Part shown: piece after piece, positions 42,372 through 51,938 of the stretch
Position numbering within the stretch: position 1 is the stretch's first letter
Layout: each line of letters opens with the position of its first letter
DNA from: Plesiomonas sp051652165
GTDB taxonomy: Bacteria; Pseudomonadota; Gammaproteobacteria; Enterobacterales; CAMTGL01
Assembly (NCBI RefSeq): GCF_051652165.1
Contig: NZ_JBOFTR010000007.1
Coordinates: 138,297 to 202,296, forward strand
Direction: 5' to 3'
DNA: 64,000 bases
Notes under the pieces: generated by a model
Databases searched by the model: none
The model's input: the letters and a program-made list of their open reading frames with translations, nothing else
Told to the model about the DNA's origin: nothing
Translations under genes and position numbers: made by a program

Positions 42372-42716
42372 ATTAGAAACGCGAGGTGTGTATATGAGAG
42401 GTTATCTATCTTTATAGCATTACATAATTATAGGCTCTCTGCAATCGAATGAGTAATTCAGTATGTATCTAAAAAGACAATATACTACAGTATGTATAGT
42501 ATAAGGACGTATATAGGGTCATGATGAGTATTATTTTTTATCGGTAGTGTTTTATATTTGAATCCTCTTAAAGGATAGAGTAGTGAGTAGGCAATCTGAT
42601 AGTAGAGATATTACATATAAAGTGACGGTGAGCATGATATGCACCAATAACAAGTAATGTTAGCCAGCGTTAAGACTTATATCGTTTGTTAGCATTTATT
42701 TTGTAGTAAGAGAGAT
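42372..42716. other. Upstream region of the FUSC-like gene
   Basis: 345 AT-rich bases between the sdsR 3' end and the FUSC-like gene. No ORF or RNA gene that I can support; the FUSC promoter must lie here. Confidence 0.35.
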
Positions 42717-42820
42717 AAAAAGAGGCCAGAAACGATTCCTGTATCTGGCCCAGGGGAATGGCTCTTTGTAGAGCCGTGCGCTAACTGGTGGAGTAAATCA
42801 ATGAGTGACAATTCGCTCAT
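42717..42820 (-). ncRNA. sdsR: SdsR (RyeB) stationary-phase small RNA
   Basis: On the reverse strand, the block TTAGCGCACGGCTCT, then AGAGCCATT, CCCTGG and ACAGGAATCGT matches the E. coli/Salmonella SdsR sequence as I remember it, in the same order. Two hairpins are visible: GGCTCT/AGAGCC, and the terminator stem GGCCAGA/TCTGGCC followed by CTCTTTTT. From the predicted start to the U-run it is 104 nt, the E. coli length. SdsR is an Hfq-dependent RNA repressing targets such as ompD and mutS. In E. coli it also lies close to yebT (letB), so the location supports the call. Confidence 0.92.
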
Positions 42821-42824
42821 AGGT

Positions 42825-42835
42825 TTAAGCGTAGC
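42825..42835 (-). promoter_or_regulatory. Sigma-S-type extended -10 of sdsR
   Basis: GCTACGCTTAA on the reverse strand fits the sigma-S -10 consensus KCTAYRCTTAA at every position. It lies 7-8 nt before the predicted sdsR start at about 42820. SdsR is known to be strictly sigma-S dependent in Salmonella. Confidence 0.85.
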
Positions 42836-42950
42836 GAAGATATACAAGAAATCCAGCTCATAAATGCAATTTTTACAAAATTGTCACACTGACCGATTTC
42901 TTGCTATCTATCATTTCAATTACCGATTAAATATCGCTTTTTATTTGCAT

Positions 42951-45611
42951 CTACTTTAACGGTATTGCAGTTGTCCAATTGTTAGCCCCTTCAGGCATTT
43001 TATCGTTTAAAACATAGTGATTTTTTCGTTTAGCAACAGGTGCAAGCGGTGTAGTAGGGGGGGTTGCAAATGAGATCCCGCCGCGTAATAACTGATTTAA
43101 TGTGCCAGATGTTGCTACGCCTGAGAACAGACTAAAATCAATGTTATAGCCTGAGTTCAACCAAAACACAGTGTTTTTACGCACTAAATTTTGGTAATCA
43201 CGATTAACTCTGGCTTGAATATGTACACGATCAGCTAATTGGCTGAGATTAAAATCTGTCACAATACCCACTTCTACACCACGATATAATAGTGGTGTGC
43301 CGACACTTAATGAACCAACATCAGAAGCGTCTAACACAATTTGTAAGCCATCAAGATAGCGTGATGCAACAATACTGGGTGGATACAGTTCAAACTGTCG
43401 GCTATGTACGCCATTTCCAGGTTCGGTACTAATATAAGGGCTAAGAATGCTATCTATATTGTAAACGCCTGATGTGGTGATTTCAGGCGTTACTAGTGTA
43501 AAACGCGTGCCTTCACGTGCAAATTGCGTATCGTATTGTGGATATAAAATAGCACTAATTTCAACGTGGCTATGATCGTTAGCGAGTTTGGTGCCTAGCA
43601 CTTGCCCAACAGTGATGCCTAAATAACGAATTGGCATATTAGTACTGATTTTAGCAGCATCATCACTGGTTAAGATGATTTGTCGGCCAATGGCTTTTGC
43701 TGCATTTTCTGAAGCATAAAGAGGCCGTAATTGCCCTTTAATGAACGGCGTTTTACTGAGGTTATCCATACTGATTGCCCCTTTTAACGCACGTGTTAAA
43801 GGGGTTGCTTGTACAGAAATACCATTCGTGCCTATGTCAACTTTTGCGCCACCTTCAGCCCAAAAAACACTCTCAGGCGTGAGTAAATACCGATATGCAG
43901 GATCAATAAAGACAGCGACATCAAACTCACCTTGAACAGTTGGTTTGATAGCCAATAGTTGGCCGATTGGAAATTTACGGTATAAGACAACAGAGCCTTC
44001 TTGAATATCCGGTAATTCTTTTGCGCGTAGCGTTAATGTGCTTTTTAAATCATCGTAATTAATACCAGAAAGTGCGCTTTTGCTATCACTAAATAGGGTA
44101 TACGTTTTTTTAACAGAGTGAGATGTTGTTGTATGGGAGCTATTAATGAGTGCTATCCCACCTTGCACCCACTCTTGTGCTGATGCACCTTTGACTTCCA
44201 CCCCATTGAGCCCCATTTGTACATTAATACGGCTAACCGCAGCAAAACGGCTATTACCTTGTACTAAATGACGATAACGCGGTTCAACTACCACTGAGAA
44301 GCGTACACCTTGAGGTAATAACTCACGGGTTAATACTTGCCCGATAATAATACCGTTTAGCCATAAGGGTTGATTGACATCTACCCCAAATGATTGCGGC
44401 GCTTCGAGTGATAATGTGAGTGCACCTTCTGTTTGTTGTAGTATTTGGTTTTCATCTAATACGGTAAATTGGCTAATCGGCAAGCCTTCCCCAGGAATAA
44501 GTTGTAAAGTTGGGCCTGTGAGTAAACTGCTAATTCCAGCAGGGTTTGCCAAAGAGAATGATGCGTTCTCAAGCTTAATATGTGTGTTTGTGCGTAACAG
44601 TTCTTTAATTGAAGGGTCAACAACCATAACACCTGTAACTGAACCTTTTTTATCTAATGTAAGATCCGTTAACACCCCGACTTTTAGCCCCTGATACATC
44701 AAAGGAGTACTGCCTGCTTTCAGCCCATTTGCATGAGGAAACGCTAAAGCAATTTTTAGCCCACGTTGGCTGGCTGCTAAATCAGGATACAGTGAGTAGG
44801 TTGAATCATCGCTCGCATTTGTACTGTTAGAAGGAGAGTCAAACGCAATAGCCCCATTGATTAATGCATTGAGACTTTCTAGTTTAATGGATGCACCCGC
44901 AAGGCTAATATCGGCTTGTACACCACTGGTATTCCAAAAACGGGTATTGGTTTTTACTAGATGTGCAAACTGCTTTTCGATCAAAATATCAATAATGACC
45001 CCTTCATTGTCAGTTGCAATACGGTAATCATTGACATGGCCAACAGGAATTTTACGGTAATACACCTGTGAACCGGTAGATAATGAGCCTAAATCCTCTG
45101 TTTTTAAGTGAATTTGTAAATCGCCATTATATTCACGGTAACGTGGTGGGGTAGTCAGCGCAGTAAAAGAGTGAGCATATGCACCACTGCCAGGAAGCAT
45201 ATTAATATAGTTACCTGAAACTAAAGCGTCTAATCCTGATATTCCAGCAAGTGATGCTTTAGGCGTGACTAACCAAAACTGAGTATCTTGATGCAAAGTA
45301 TCAGAGGCCTGGCTATAAATATCAGCCGTAACATTAACACCTTTGAGATCAGTCGCCAGTGTTACTTTACGCACCATACCAACTTCTAACCCCTGAAAGC
45401 GAATTGGCGTACGATTTGGCACAATACCTGATGCAGAACTAAAGTGAATGGTAATCTGTTCACCTTGTTCGCGTAGCGTGTAGTAAACCAAACTCAACGC
45501 AATGGTGATGGCAATAAAAGGTAGAATCCAAAATGGCGAAACACGGCGTTTTGTTTTAACTTTTGCCATTTCAGGCTCAACTGGTGGGGTATTAGTCTTT
45601 TGCATGAACAT
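42951..45611 (-). CDS. letB: LetB (YebT), seven-MCE-domain lipid transport tunnel
   Basis: 886 residues (E. coli 877). An N-terminal membrane helix (VSPFWILPFIAITIALSLVYY) anchors it. Seven MCE domains follow, each starting with a pattern such as RTPIRFQGLEVG, GSQVYYRKIPVG, STPLMYQGLKVG, NQPLWLNGIIIG, GSVVLYRKFPIG, NMPIRYLGITVG and GTPLLYRGVEVG. In E. coli LetB hexamers stack into a tube across the periplasm that carries lipids between membranes. The start overlaps letA by 20 bp. Confidence 0.95.
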   Translation of the reverse strand: MFMQKTNTPPVEPEMAKVKTKRRVSPFWILPFIAITIALSLVYYTLREQGEQITIHFSSASGIVPNRTPIRFQGLEVGMVRKVTLATDLKGVNVTADIYSQASDTLHQDTQFWLVTPKASLAGISGLDALVSGNYINMLPGSGAYAHSFTALTTPPRYREYNGDLQIHLKTEDLGSLSTGSQVYYRKIPVGHVNDYRIATDNEGVIIDILIEKQFAHLVKTNTRFWNTSGVQADISLAGASIKLESLNALINGAIAFDSPSNSTNASDDSTYSLYPDLAASQRGLKIALAFPHANGLKAGSTPLMYQGLKVGVLTDLTLDKKGSVTGVMVVDPSIKELLRTNTHIKLENASFSLANPAGISSLLTGPTLQLIPGEGLPISQFTVLDENQILQQTEGALTLSLEAPQSFGVDVNQPLWLNGIIIGQVLTRELLPQGVRFSVVVEPRYRHLVQGNSRFAAVSRINVQMGLNGVEVKGASAQEWVQGGIALINSSHTTTSHSVKKTYTLFSDSKSALSGINYDDLKSTLTLRAKELPDIQEGSVVLYRKFPIGQLLAIKPTVQGEFDVAVFIDPAYRYLLTPESVFWAEGGAKVDIGTNGISVQATPLTRALKGAISMDNLSKTPFIKGQLRPLYASENAAKAIGRQIILTSDDAAKISTNMPIRYLGITVGQVLGTKLANDHSHVEISAILYPQYDTQFAREGTRFTLVTPEITTSGVYNIDSILSPYISTEPGNGVHSRQFELYPPSIVASRYLDGLQIVLDASDVGSLSVGTPLLYRGVEVGIVTDFNLSQLADRVHIQARVNRDYQNLVRKNTVFWLNSGYNIDFSLFSGVATSGTLNQLLRGGISFATPPTTPLAPVAKRKNHYVLNDKMPEGANNWTTAIPLK

Positions 45612-46821
45612 CCCAGATTAAACGGGTATCAAACCACTCCGCAGCTATCATAGTGAGATACACTGCGGCACCAAAAAAGAGTGCTGCTGGGCCTAAGGTA
45701 AATGAAAGGATTTGATCGCGATCCACCAAAGACATCATCAAAGCAAGAACAAACAGATCAAGCATTGACCAGCGGCCAACAAGCGCAACAAATTTAAACA
45801 GTGCTAATCGTTGTTTCTTATATCCACGTACATTTAACTGTACGGATATCAACAGTGTTAACATGACAATCACTTTGATTAAAGGCACTAAAATACTGGC
45901 TATAAATACAATGCTGGCAATAGGAATATTGCCAGACTGAACTAGCGTGATAATGCCAGACATAATTGTGTCCTCAACCCGCGTACCTCGTACATATAAA
46001 ATTGAAATCGGCAAAAAATTAGCAGGAAGTAGCATGATGATAGCGGCTAAAACAGCGGCCCATGTTTTTTGTAAACTTTGCTTATAGCGATAGCGCATTT
46101 TCATCAAACAACGTGGGCAACGGCCGGCTGAATTAGATACACCGTGATAGTGGCAATGCGTGCAAAAATTGATAGTATTCTTTTGTGATTGCGGTACCAA
46201 GTAAATAGCATGTTGTGGGTAATAGCGTTGCCATAACTGAGCAGCATTAAAATGAATCAACAACAGTGTAAATAACACAACAAGCAAAAAGAAAGCCAAT
46301 AAACCAGGCCCAGCACTTAAATAGGCATAATCTCGAATTTTAAACGCAGTTACACCAAGAGCTAAAAGATAAACATCTAGCATCGCCCACTCGTGCAGCT
46401 TTCCAAGCACGAGCAAACAAGGGCGTAATGAGCGATTAAATCGGCGAGCTAACCACAAATAAAAGAGACCACCGGCAAACAGTAGCGGTGCAGCAATCGC
46501 ACAGAATAAAACCAGTGCTGCAGTGATCGGAAAACCCTGCCAAGCCATCTGCCAGATCCCTTCCCAGACAGATGCATTAATATCTATACCAAAAAGATTA
46601 ATTTTTAGAAGTGGCTGGGAAAATGCTAAGGGCATCAGAATTAAAACGGCCAGAGCCACTGCCGCTAAACGATTTAAAGACCAATCACGCCCGTATGCAA
46701 TCGTTGACATACAGCGTGGGCATTGCGCATTTTGGTTCCGTTTTAGAGACGGAAGTTGGGTTTGATAACCACAGTAAATGCACGTTGTGGTTTTATGGTT
46801 CATCGTTTTCAATACAGGCAT
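45592..46821 (-). CDS. letA: LetA (YebS), PqiA-family inner membrane partner of LetB
   Basis: 409 residues, two PqiA modules. Each module has a cytoplasmic zinc ribbon: CIYCGYQTQLP with CPRC near the N-terminus, and CTHCHYHG with CPRC near residue 215. Each ribbon is followed by about four membrane helices. LetA is the inner-membrane partner that feeds or drives lipid transport through LetB. The start is uncertain between two Met codons (46821 and 46803), both with weak ribosome-binding sites. Confidence 0.93.
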   Translation of the reverse strand: MPVLKTMNHKTTTCIYCGYQTQLPSLKRNQNAQCPRCMSTIAYGRDWSLNRLAAVALAVLILMPLAFSQPLLKINLFGIDINASVWEGIWQMAWQGFPITAALVLFCAIAAPLLFAGGLFYLWLARRFNRSLRPCLLVLGKLHEWAMLDVYLLALGVTAFKIRDYAYLSAGPGLLAFFLLVVLFTLLLIHFNAAQLWQRYYPQHAIYLVPQSQKNTINFCTHCHYHGVSNSAGRCPRCLMKMRYRYKQSLQKTWAAVLAAIIMLLPANFLPISILYVRGTRVEDTIMSGIITLVQSGNIPIASIVFIASILVPLIKVIVMLTLLISVQLNVRGYKKQRLALFKFVALVGRWSMLDLFVLALMMSLVDRDQILSFTLGPAALFFGAAVYLTMIAAEWFDTRLIWDVHAKD

Positions 46822-47159
46822 AGGCCACTATTCTACCTAATATTGTACTTTAGTGCGCCTTATTATGAGGTATCAACTTGAAATTGCGGTATTATTCATA
46901 CTCTAAGCAGTATGATGATATTGCGGTTATTAATAAGCACAAACTAATAAGCACAAACAGAGTAGGCTATATTCGACCAGATAAGCGTATAGCAATGAGC
47001 AATGTTTACACATTATTTTGAACAGCGGAATTAATCCTCAACATACGACCTAGTGAATATGTAAATATAGCGCATAAATCAGCTTGCTTAGGATTGATCC
47101 TACCCTTGATTACCGTATAACCTACTTTCTGTATTACGATTTATTAACAAAGGGCTATA
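46822..47159. other. Divergent intergenic region letA/msrC
   Basis: 338 AT-rich bases between divergent genes. A short direct repeat (AATAAGCACAAAC/TAATAAGCACAAAC near 46930-46958) is visible. No ORF or RNA gene is supported. Confidence 0.35.
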
Positions 47160-47654
47160 ATGTCAGAATGTAGTGAACTCAGTACCCCAGAATGCTACAC
47201 CTTTTATGCAGCTTTACATCAAGAGCTATTTGCTTTACTTGAAGGGGAAACTGACCTAATCGCAATTTTAGCGAATACTTGTGCATTATTAAATGAGCGA
47301 TTACCTGATATTAACTGGGTTGGCTTCTATCTTTTAAAAGCAGAGCAATTAGTTCTTGGTCCGTTTCAAGGTCGTGTAGCATGTAGCCGCATCCCATATG
47401 GAAAAGGAGTTTGTGGTCAAGCACTGCAACAACAACAGACCTTACGGGTAGAGGATGTACATCAGTTCGCTGGCCATATTGCTTGTGATGTGCGAAGTCG
47501 CGCAGAGATAGTCATCCCGTTGCAGATAAAGGGGTACTATTCTGCGGTTTTAGACATTGATAGCCCGACTCTCGGACGTTTTAGTATGGAAGATCAACAG
47601 GCTTTAGAAAAAATAGTCATTGATTTAAGTGCACTCTTAAGCGTTGATGCGTAG
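47160..47654 (+). CDS. msrC: Free methionine-(R)-sulfoxide reductase MsrC
   Basis: 164-residue GAF-domain enzyme reducing free Met-R-sulfoxide with thioredoxin. The three redox cysteines are present in the family context: Cys75 (GRVACSRIP), Cys85 (GKGVCGQAL) and Cys109 (HIACDVRS). DINWVGFYLL and VLDIDSPTLGRF are conserved GAF motifs. It precedes proQ, as yebR does in E. coli. Confidence 0.95.
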   Translation: MSECSELSTPECYTFYAALHQELFALLEGETDLIAILANTCALLNERLPDINWVGFYLLKAEQLVLGPFQGRVACSRIPYGKGVCGQALQQQQTLRVEDVHQFAGHIACDVRSRAEIVIPLQIKGYYSAVLDIDSPTLGRFSMEDQQALEKIVIDLSALLSVDA

Positions 47655-47734
47655 CTTTTATGGAACAGGACACTATAATACTGCCTGTTCATGCCTGCGC
47701 CTGTCGGCGTTAAAGTAGTAATTCAGGACTTTTC

Positions 47735-48397
47735 ATGGAAAATCAACAGAAGCTGACCAGTAGCAAAGAAGTTATCGCCTATCTGGCAGAGCGTTTCCCT
47801 AAATGCTTCACCCTTGAAGGCGAAGCTCGCCCTCTGAAAATTGGTATTTTTCAAGACGTAGTTTCACACTTAGGGGATACCCCGCAAGTAAGTAAAACTC
47901 AGCTGCGATCAGCTTTGCGTCAATACACCTCTAGCTGGCGTTACCTGCACGGTGCAAAAGCTGGGGCGCAACGTGTCGATCTTGATGGCGCTGATTGCGG
48001 TGAACTTGAACAACAACATGTTGATCATGCACGCACGCAATTAGAAGAAGCAAAAGCACGAGTGAAAGCAAAACGTGCAGCAGCAAAAAAAGAAGACGGC
48101 GATAAACCAGCCGCTCGTCGCCCTCGTTCAGAGAACAAGCGTGCTGTCGATACCCGTAAACCTGAGACTCGTAAGGCAAAACCGTCTCGAGTAGTAACAA
48201 CCTCTAAACCTGAGGTTATAGAAGTAAAAGTACAAAACGTTGAAATTGCTCAACTTAACGTTGGACAGGCCATTAAAGTGCGTGCCGGTAAAGGCTTAAT
48301 GGATGCGACCGTATTGGAAATTGCCAAAGACGGTGTACGTGTACAGCTAACCTCCGGTTTGGCAATGATTGTTCGGGCGGAGCATTTGCTCGCCTGA
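47735..48397 (+). CDS. proQ: RNA chaperone ProQ
   Basis: 220 residues. The N-terminal FinO/ProQ domain (KEVIAYLAERFPKCFTLEGEARPLKIGIF, and LRQYTSSWRYLHGAK) binds structured sRNAs and 3' ends. A basic, disordered linker (about residues 95-165) follows. The C-terminal KOW/Tudor-like domain starts near VQNVEIAQLNVGQAIKVRAG. It sits 20 bp before prc, and the pair probably shares a transcript, as in E. coli, where ProQ also affects ProP levels. Confidence 0.96.
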   Translation: MENQQKLTSSKEVIAYLAERFPKCFTLEGEARPLKIGIFQDVVSHLGDTPQVSKTQLRSALRQYTSSWRYLHGAKAGAQRVDLDGADCGELEQQHVDHARTQLEEAKARVKAKRAAAKKEDGDKPAARRPRSENKRAVDTRKPETRKAKPSRVVTTSKPEVIEVKVQNVEIAQLNVGQAIKVRAGKGLMDATVLEIAKDGVRVQLTSGLAMIVRAEHLLA

Positions 48398-48417
48398 GGC
48401 GGAGACAGAAGCAAGGC

Positions 48418-50439
48418 ATGAAAAATTTGTTTCGAGTAACTGCAGCGGCCAGCATTTTGCTGGCCTGCTGGACGCAGGCTGCTGAGCCGAAATATGCTTT
48501 GAGCAGCATTCCTGTATTGACCCCTGAGATGCAACACGCTACAGCGGAAAAGCGGATTACTGCTCGCTTTACCCGTTCACACTATCGTCAATTTGATTTA
48601 AACAGTGAGTTTTCAGATAAGATATTTGATCGCTATCTGAACATGCTGGATTACAATCATAATGTTTTTTTGCAATCAGACATCGCACAATTCTCAGCAC
48701 AGCGTGATAACCTCAATAACGAGCTAAAAGAGGGAAAACTCGATACCGCTTATGCGTTATTTAATCTTTCACAAAAACGCCGTTATGAACGTTACCAATA
48801 TGCATTAACACTGCTAAATAAGCCAATGAGTTTTGACAGTGCAGATGTTTATGATGTTGATCGAACTAAAGCACCATGGCCAAAAACGACTGCAGAGCTA
48901 GATAAGCTGTGGTATGAAAAAGTTAAATTTGATGCCTTAAGCTTAAAACTTGCTGGCAAAGAGTGGCCAGCAATTCAAGAGACACTGACTAAACGTTATA
49001 ATTTTGCTATTCGGCGTTTAGCGCAAACTAACAGTGAAGATGTCTTTTCCGCCTTCATGAATGCGTTTTCACGTGAAATTGACCCTCATACTAGCTATCT
49101 TTCTCCTCGTAATGCAGAGCAGTTTAATAATGAAATGAACCTCTCCCTTGAAGGGATAGGGGCTGTGTTACAAGCTGATGATGATTATACCGTGATCCGC
49201 TCACTTGTTGCCGGTGGCCCTGCATCTACCAATAAAAGTATTGCCGTAGGCGATAAAATTATTGGTGTCGGCCAAGCAGGAAAAGAGATGGTTGATGTTA
49301 TCGGTTGGCGGCTTGATGATGTTGTTGATCTGATCAAAGGGCCAAAAGGCAGTAAAGTGCGTTTGCAAATATTGCCTGCAGGAAAAGACAGTAAAGCAAA
49401 AGAAGTCGTTTTGGTTAGAGATAAAATTCGCCTTGAAGATCGTGCAGCAAAAGCAACGATAAAAGAGGTAAATGGCCAGAAAGTCGGAGTTATCGACATT
49501 CCAAGTTTCTATGTCGGTCTAAGTGAAGATGTAAAGGCGCGTTTACAAGAGCTGCGTGATAAGCACGTTGCCAGTATTGTGATTGATTTACGCGGTAACG
49601 GTGGTGGTGCATTGACAGAGGCCACTGCATTAAGTGGATTGTTTATTCCACAAGGGCCGGTAGTACAAGTACGTGATAGCTATGGCCGTATCAAAGTCAA
49701 TTCAGATACTGATGGCATCTCATATTATGACGGCCCGTTGACCGTGTTGGTAGATAGATTCAGTGCCTCGGCTTCAGAGATATTTGCTGCCGCGATGCAA
49801 GATTATGGCCGTGCTTTAATTGTGGGTGAAAACACCTTTGGTAAAGGCACAGTGCAGCAGCATCGCTCACTGAATCATATCTATGATTTGTTTGATAAAC
49901 CTCTTGGACACGTACAATATACAATTCAGAAGTTTTACCGTATCAATGGCGGTAGTACACAACACAAAGGGGTTGCACCTGATATTGTGATGCCAACCGG
50001 TGTTGATCCTGCTGACACGGGGGAATCTTTTGAAGATAATGCACTGCCGTGGGACAGCATTGATGCTGTGACCTTTGATAAAGCAGGTTCACCGACTTCA
50101 TTTGTAACAGTGTTAACGCAACAGCATCAGGCGCGTATTGCAAAAGATCCAGAGTTTGCCTATATCCGTGACGATATTGCACAATATAAGATCCTTAAAG
50201 CCAAAGAGAACAAGATCTCCTTGAATCTGGCCGAACGGCAAAAAGAGAATCACGAAGAGGATGCTTTGCGTTTGAAACGTGTGAATGAGCGTTTGGTTCG
50301 AGCAGGGAAAAAACCAGTGAAATCCCTTGAAGCTATTCCAAAAGACTACCAAGATCCTGATCCATATATGGATGAAACGGTAAAGATCACTCTGGATTTG
50401 GCAAAAGATCAGTCTGCAACCGTAAAAAAAGCCTCATAA
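48418..50439 (+). CDS. prc: Tail-specific protease Prc (Tsp)
   Basis: 673 residues (E. coli 682). It has a signal peptide (VTAAASILLACWTQAA), an N-terminal helical domain, a PDZ domain (about residues 240-325: GIGAVLQADDDYTVIRSLVAGG), then the S41 protease core. The catalytic Ser is in DRFSASASEIFAAAMQ and the Lys in ENTFGKGTVQQ. It is periplasmic and trims penicillin-binding protein 3 and degrades MepS with NlpI in E. coli. A strong terminator follows. Confidence 0.96.
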   Translation: MKNLFRVTAAASILLACWTQAAEPKYALSSIPVLTPEMQHATAEKRITARFTRSHYRQFDLNSEFSDKIFDRYLNMLDYNHNVFLQSDIAQFSAQRDNLNNELKEGKLDTAYALFNLSQKRRYERYQYALTLLNKPMSFDSADVYDVDRTKAPWPKTTAELDKLWYEKVKFDALSLKLAGKEWPAIQETLTKRYNFAIRRLAQTNSEDVFSAFMNAFSREIDPHTSYLSPRNAEQFNNEMNLSLEGIGAVLQADDDYTVIRSLVAGGPASTNKSIAVGDKIIGVGQAGKEMVDVIGWRLDDVVDLIKGPKGSKVRLQILPAGKDSKAKEVVLVRDKIRLEDRAAKATIKEVNGQKVGVIDIPSFYVGLSEDVKARLQELRDKHVASIVIDLRGNGGGALTEATALSGLFIPQGPVVQVRDSYGRIKVNSDTDGISYYDGPLTVLVDRFSASASEIFAAAMQDYGRALIVGENTFGKGTVQQHRSLNHIYDLFDKPLGHVQYTIQKFYRINGGSTQHKGVAPDIVMPTGVDPADTGESFEDNALPWDSIDAVTFDKAGSPTSFVTVLTQQHQARIAKDPEFAYIRDDIAQYKILKAKENKISLNLAERQKENHEEDALRLKRVNERLVRAGKKPVKSLEAIPKDYQDPDPYMDETVKITLDLAKDQSATVKKAS

Positions 50440-50520
50440 CTGAAGGCAGATTTCATCTTGCTATGTGTAGCAGTAACGCTGCAACAGTGTGAAATCGTTT
50501 ACTGTAAACTGTTGACCATT

Positions 50521-50546
50521 AGCCCCGATATATCGGGGCTTTTTTA
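50521..50546 (+). terminator. Terminator of proQ-prc
   Basis: A 20-bp perfect palindrome with half-site AGCCCCGATA, followed by a T-run; an intrinsic terminator about 80 bp after the prc stop. Confidence 0.92.
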
Positions 50547-50821
50547 TGTCATTACCACTTCATAACTTTTCAAAACTACATCAAAAAAATATCTTACTTT
50601 CTTTAATATGTGCGGTGAAAAAAGTCAGGAATGACTAACGTGAATATATTAGTGTCTCAATCTATTTTTTTCTGGTCACTGATGTATTGCTATGTCACCA
50701 GTTTTGCAACAGCAAAGCTATCAGCGGACGTATAGGTGCAAGCGGGTCTTGGATGTGACGGTGACTCCCTAATGATGGTTGTTCCGTATTCTTGCGCCAA
50801 TGCGCAATGAATGGAGGTGTT

Positions 50822-51493
50822 ATGCTCCGACCCTTATCTGCACTGACACTGTCAGTGATCATGAGTTTTTCAACATCGAGCTATGCTGAACTTGATCAAT
50901 CACTTAACGCGTTTGATGAGCCCTATATTGTAGGTGATTGGTTTTGGCGAGCAGATGCAGGAGATGAAATTAAACTCGGTGAGATCAGTTACCGCAATAT
51001 GTCTATCCGTTTTGATTCACATAATCGATTCTTTTTTGTGCTACAACGCAGTGATGGGCAACATGATGTATGGCAAGGTGGGTATGATATTAACCAGCGT
51101 GCATTAACATTGTTTCCTGAAGGGGATGCTACACAACATTTGTCTTTTCATTTAAGTCAGAATCAGTTTGTCATGGGCGATATTATGTTTATGAAGTTAC
51201 CGCCAATGGAACTGCTTGGATCGTGGCAAAGTGCACAAATCAGTGGCACTGATGTGATGCCACAAGTTAATCATTTTGCGGTTAATTTTCACCCTGATTT
51301 CCAGTTTGAATCACAAAGTACAGGAAAAGATGGAAAATTACAGACTAATCGTGGTCTCTATATTTATGAAGGGCATGAAGTGGTACTGTTTTATGAAGAC
51401 GGTCGGCAATCACTCAATATCTCACAAGAGAATAATGAGCTGATTTTAAACGATAACTTATTCGATAGCCGGATTGCACTGGTTAAACGCTAA
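50822..51493 (+). CDS. Secreted protein of unknown function
   Basis: 223 residues from the ATG at 50822 with GGAGG 4-8 bp upstream; two further upstream in-frame Met codons lack a binding site. A signal peptide (LRPLSALTLSVIMSFSTSSYA) is clear. The mature part has two similar segments of β-strand character, IVGDWFWRADAGDEIKLGEI and LLGSWQSAQISGTDVMPQV, followed in each case by FDSHNRFFFVLQ and FHPDFQFESQS. This suggests two copies of a small lipocalin-like fold. I do not recognise the family. It stands alone between prc and pntA. Confidence 0.75.
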   Translation: MLRPLSALTLSVIMSFSTSSYAELDQSLNAFDEPYIVGDWFWRADAGDEIKLGEISYRNMSIRFDSHNRFFFVLQRSDGQHDVWQGGYDINQRALTLFPEGDATQHLSFHLSQNQFVMGDIMFMKLPPMELLGSWQSAQISGTDVMPQVNHFAVNFHPDFQFESQSTGKDGKLQTNRGLYIYEGHEVVLFYEDGRQSLNISQENNELILNDNLFDSRIALVKR

Positions 51494-51526
51494 TATGCAA
51501 TAACATACTTATATGGTTTTTATCTG

Positions 51527-51572
51527 TGGTTAAATACTTGCCGCAAAAGCATTTTTGCCGAGTATTTAACCA
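51527..51572. repeat. Nested inverted repeat after the secreted-protein gene
   Basis: TGGTTAAATACT and AGTATTTAACCA (12 bp, perfect) enclose a second stem GCAAAA/TTTTGC. There is no terminal T-run, but the position 34 bp after the stop suggests an mRNA end or terminator variant. Confidence 0.55.
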
Positions 51573-51784
51573 TGATTTTGCTATTTATCCCTCATGTTGT
51601 TGTGAATTTACTCACTAACTTCTCATTCGACCTGTTATTAGTAGCTTCTCACGGTTAATTTCAGTAATTTATTTTCTAAAATTCGAATGACGTTGTGTCT
51701 TGGTCATCTATACCACGTAATAATATTTCATCATTCTTATTTTCGTTTAACCTAAAGTACATAAAATGTTATGGAGGACGTATC

Positions 51785-51814
51785 ATGCTATATCAGAGGG
51801 ATTATTGCGTTTAA
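51785..51814 (+). CDS. Possible short leader ORF upstream of pntA
   Basis: A 9-codon ORF (MLYQRDYCV) has a strong GGAGG 7 bp before its ATG and lies 124 bp before pntA. It has an unusually good ribosome-binding site for a random ORF in this 445-bp gap (51494-51938). There is no known pntA leader peptide that I can recall, so this is a candidate only. Confidence 0.3.
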   Translation: MLYQRDYCV

Positions 51815-51938
51815 TGCACGTTAAATCGTACATAGCCTGGTGGTTATGTCATGATTTGACACATCAGTGAGTCACTTTTTTCACTGATTAGGGGTAGAGT
51901 ATTATTTTTGCTAACCGATGCCAATTCAAGGAATAACT

